A stretch of 64,000 nucleotides of DNA from Anaeromyces robustus (lineage: Eukaryota; Neocallimastigomycota; Neocallimastigomycetes; Neocallimastigales; Neocallimastigaceae): positions 116,001-180,000 of the forward strand of contig MCFG01000012.1 in assembly GCA_002104895.1 (NCBI GenBank). Reading direction: 5' to 3'. This document shows positions 58,651 through 64,000 of the stretch, piece by piece; position 1 is the first letter of the stretch, and every line of letters starts with the position of its first letter. The translations under genes and the position numbers were made by a program. The notes beneath the pieces were generated by a model. That model searched no databases. It was not told the origin of the DNA and was given only the letters and a program-made list of their open reading frames with translations.

Positions 58651-61600
58651 ATATTGTTATTATTTCCATTGTAAATATATATTCTTTCGGATTCTCCTCA
58701 TTTGATAATAATAATAAGAACACTTCTGGAGACTTCAAGGGTATCAAAAAGATAAATGTACTTTAAAAAAAAAAAAAAAAAAAAAGAAAAATTGAAAAGA
58801 TGAAGTATGTAATTTATTTCGATATGAATTCGAGTGGTATTCTATTTGTTGAATAAGAGAGATTAGAAGTTTAACTTCTTTTCCCTTTTGATTATTTAAT
58901 ATTTTTAATTTGATTAATATTTATAAAAAATTTTATTATTTTTTTTTGTATCATTTATTACTTTTATTTATTTTACATTTCATGTATTATATATCCTTTA
59001 CTTTAATATAATAAATATGTCACATGCATGTTTAAATTAAATTAATAATTTTAAATAAAGATTAATCGAGTCTAAAAAAACAAAAAAGGTAAATATTTTG
59101 AAAATATTTATAACTAATATTATTTTTTTCTTTTATCTTTTTTTTATTAATATCTTTATTATTATTTAGAAGTAACAAGATAACTGCCTACTATAAAAAT
59201 ATTCATATTATTATTATATATAATATTGTATAAAAATAAAAATATTATATTGTATTAATTTTCTATATTATTTTTTATGAATTTTTATTAATAGTATAAT
59301 CTTTTTAAAACTATTTAAACATATATATATATTAATAACTTTTATAATTAATCTTTAATAATATTAAACTTTTATATATAATAATTTTCTATATATATGT
59401 TTATTCATTTTCATATTATTTTATTTTATTTTATATATGAAAGAAATTATTAATGAAAAAGTGTTTTAATTCTTTATATTAATAATATATTATAAGAAAA
59501 GAAAATATAAATAATTATTTTATAATACTATTTTATATTTTTAATTTATTTATATTTTTTTCTTCGTATTTTTTTTTCCTTGGTATTTATATTTTATTAT
59601 TGTTATGATTATTTTTAATTTATTTCTATTTTTGTTATTATTATTTTTTTTAATTTTTTTTTCTTTCTATCTTTTCAAATGATCACGTTCTAAATGATTA
59701 ATTTTTATTTATTATAATTATAAAATATACAATATTATTATTTTATATCTTATATTAAAAGATATTCTTTTTCTCAAGATTTTATACTTTTTTTAAAAAA
59801 AAAGATAAATATAAAAAAAAATAAAAAGTATACTAAGTTTTTTCACTTATTTTTAATAAATTATTCACGTTCCAAAATTTAAAAGAAAAGTGGATAATTT
59901 TCATTTAATTGTTTATTTTGATTGAATAAAATTTATTATTTTAAATTTTATATTTATAATAAATTTAAATAAAAATAAACAATTAATGATGTTGTTGCAC
60001 ACGTGATAATATATTATATATTTAATTTTATTTTTTTTTAAAAAAAATAAATTTGGTAAAACTTAACTTGAATCATCCATTTAATGTGAAAATTGTACTA
60101 CCAATAAAAAAATTAATATTTTTAATAAATTTTTATTATTTTTATAATATATAAATTATTAAAAAAAAAAAAAAAGTCCTTGAATTATTTTTATTACTTT
60201 TACTTTATAAAAAACACATATTTTTTTTTCTATTATATTATTTAAAGCTAAAATAAAATATAATAATCATAAAAAAGATTATTATAATAAATTATAGGGA
60301 TAATAATTATTATTATAATAATTAATTAATTAATATATATCATATTACATAATATAATTAATTGTTGATTAATTGTTCCATAGCAACTAAATCATATATA
60401 TATATATATAAAGATGTATTAATATTTTTATATTATTTAAAGTTTAACATTAGTAATAATAATAATATATTATAATTGATGTATTTTTATTCATTGTAAC
60501 ATTTTTCTTTCTTTTCTCTTTTATTTAGTATTCTTTAAATGGTATATTAATTACATAAAAAGGTTAACTTTTTTAATTGAATAGTTTTTTTTTCTTTTCA
60601 TTTTAATTATATTTTATAGTTTATATTTCTTAAATAATTGAATTGAATTTTAATTAATAAGAATTAAAATAAGATACATTTATATTATATTAGGATCAAT
60701 TTATAATATAATAACATTAATAATTATTATAAATTTACAACTTTATTTAAAATCACATTATCATATTAAAACAAAAAATAAAATATATACTATAATGAAA
60801 TAAAATAAATAAAATAAAATATAGAATAAAATAAGATAAAATAGAATAAGATAAAATAAATAAAATAAAATAATTAATTTTATTTTATATATTATAATCA
60901 ATAAAATATTTTTTTTAATAAAAAAATATTTTATTGATTTATTACGTAATGTATGAAATTCATAAATATACTTATTTATTATTGGTTGATTTTTTCAATT
61001 TATCAGAATTTAGTTCAATGAAATGATTTCGTTTTAATATTAATTAAATACATTTCAAATACATTATTAAATATATATTACATTAATAATTCCCAATTTA
61101 ATGTTTTTTTTTTTTAATCAACATCAAAATTTTAATTTAAAAATAAAAAAAAAAAAAAAAAAAAACAAAAAAAATAAAAAAAAAAAAAAAACAAAAATAA
61201 AAATAAAAAAATTAAAAAAATTTTTTATTGATTTATTAAATAATATATATTCAATATAAAATAAGTATAAAATAAATATATAACAATATATACATGAATA
61301 TACTTCTTTAATTTATTATATCATTAATTAATATATAAATAATAATAATAACTAAGAAGTAAATAAATATATATAATATAATTTATTTATTATTTATTTA
61401 TTTATTTATTTATTCTTAAATAAATAATATAAAATAATTTCTTTATTTATATTATAAATTTAATATAATTTTTTAAAAAAATTTTTTTTATAAAATCAAA
61501 AATTTTATTTTAGAATGTTTAATTACTTACCGTATTAAATGTTTTTTGTTTTAATAGCTTTGTAAATGTAATTTAATATTTTTTTTTAAGGATATAGGTG

Positions 61601-62291
61601 AAACAATGAATTATAATTAAAATAAAAAAGAATACTAATTTTAAAATATAAATATAAAAAATATAAAATATAAAAATAATAAATAAACTAATTAAAAACA
61701 TTAGTTTAATTATTGCTATAAAAAATAAAAGAAATTTCATTGTTATTTTTTTTTTAAAAAAAAAAAACAATCTTTATAGATTTCATTTATTCATCTTTAT
61801 TCATCTTTATTTTTCTTAATTTTTTTTTTTTTGAGGAATATAGAAAGAATTTATATAATATTAATAATATTTTAAATAATATATAGAAATATAAATATTT
61901 AGATATATTCATTTTTTATAGAGGAAATATAATAATTTATTTAGTAATATTTTCCTTTTTATTTTCCTTAAATATATATAATTATTATTATTATTATTAT
62001 TTTTTTTTTGAGGTTATTTTTTTGCTTGTATTTTTTTTTATCTTTTTAAAATTAATAAATATAAACATTTGTAATCCAAAAAATTGGAAAAAAAATATTT
62101 ATTTTATTATTTAGAAGTATTAAAAATAATAATTTTCTAAAGATAATTAAATAAATAACAATAACAATAACAATAACATTAATATTAATATTAATAACAA
62201 TAACTATAGATTTTCTTTTAAGTATAATTAGTATAAATATTTTCTATCAGCACATTAAATAATTATATTTAAAATATAATAACAAAGATAA

Positions 62292-62324
<33 letters not shown>

Positions 62325-62344
62325 GAAATAAAAATTATATAAAA
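58651..62344. other. Mostly non-coding interval with a few coding-like scraps
   Basis: From 58680 to about 58870 short stretches of normal base composition remain (for example a frame reading YSFGFSSFDNNNNKNTSGDF near 58680-58740). They are probably further debris of the relic region. From 58900 onward the DNA is AT-rich with TA, TAAAA and homopolymer runs (for example A runs at about 61147-61192), and I see nothing to annotate until the gene at 62345. Confidence 0.55.
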
Positions 62345-63818
<1,474 letters not shown>

Positions 63819-63959
63819 GTAAGAAAATATTATTATTTAATTATTATACTTAATATATATTAATTAATTATTAACTAATAATAATAATAATAATAAAAAA
63901 TAAAAAATGAATAAATAAATAAATGAATAAATAAATAAATGAATAAATAAATAAATGAA

Positions 63960-63998
<39 letters not shown>

Positions 63999-64000
63999 AT
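63819..64000 (+). other. Start of VIP1 intron 3 with (AAAT)n repeat
   Basis: From the donor at 63819 the sequence runs through (TAA)n near 63880 into (TAAA)n/(TGAA)n to the end of the window. The next exon is not in the window. Confidence 0.75.

Overview
The window is a very AT-rich nuclear fragment from a zoospore-forming fungus, most likely an anaerobic gut fungus (Neocallimastigomycota). The evidence for that is combined: intergenic DNA that is almost only A and T with long microsatellites; genes with many short GT-AG introns; an acetate:succinate CoA-transferase with a mitochondrial-type presequence and strongly biased, C/G-ending codons, as expected of an abundant hydrogenosomal enzyme; Asn-rich proteins; and at least one, probably two, genes whose animal relatives belong to cilia or flagella. 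The assignment to this group is inference; no ribosomal marker is in the window. No CRISPR array, bacterial operon or virus is visible. 
 Layout. 1-5.2 kb is non-coding with simple repeats, a compositional island and the wreck of a short-chain dehydrogenase gene. 5.25-7.3 kb holds a cysteine-rich secreted/membrane protein gene and, facing it tail to tail, a broken copy of the same family. 7.3-14 kb is empty of recognisable genes. 14.0-17.2 kb is one intron-less gene for a 1046-residue low-complexity scaffold-like protein. 18.8-20.0 kb is a five-exon FYV7/CCDC59-type ribosome-biogenesis gene. 20.9-27.6 kb (minus) is a 20-exon gene that I assembled exon by exon into a 1306-residue homologue of the ciliary leucine-rich protein LRRC9. 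28.9-30.9 kb (minus) is a nine-exon class-IV aminotransferase-like gene, divergent from a three-exon F-box/leucine-rich gene at 31.3-34.4 kb. 36.9-39.3 kb encodes a membrane-anchored HExxH metallopeptidase, 40.9-42.5 kb a small two-helix TMEM249-like protein, and 43.7-47.2 kb (minus) the nuclear-pore WD40 protein aladin in twelve exons. 53.8-55.9 kb is the CoA-transferase. 56.8 kb is tRNA-Ser(CGA), followed by about 2 kb of decayed coding sequence and a duplicated segment. 62.3 kb to the end is the 5' part of a VIP1/PPIP5K inositol pyrophosphate kinase gene. 
 How the genes relate. They are not an operon or cluster; they are eukaryotic housekeeping genes (ribosome assembly, nuclear pore, inositol pyrophosphate signalling, hydrogenosomal acetate formation), plus genes tied to the flagellated zoospore (LRRC9, perhaps TMEM249) and to the cell surface (cysteine-rich protein, metallopeptidase). 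Exon boundaries below come from reading splice sites and checking codon phase across every junction; all the multi-exon models close in frame. The least explained parts are the gene relics, the compositional island near 2.4 kb that shares an exact 32-bp word with 0.37 kb, the short inverted-repeat elements, and introns built almost wholly from microsatellite or homopolymer DNA.
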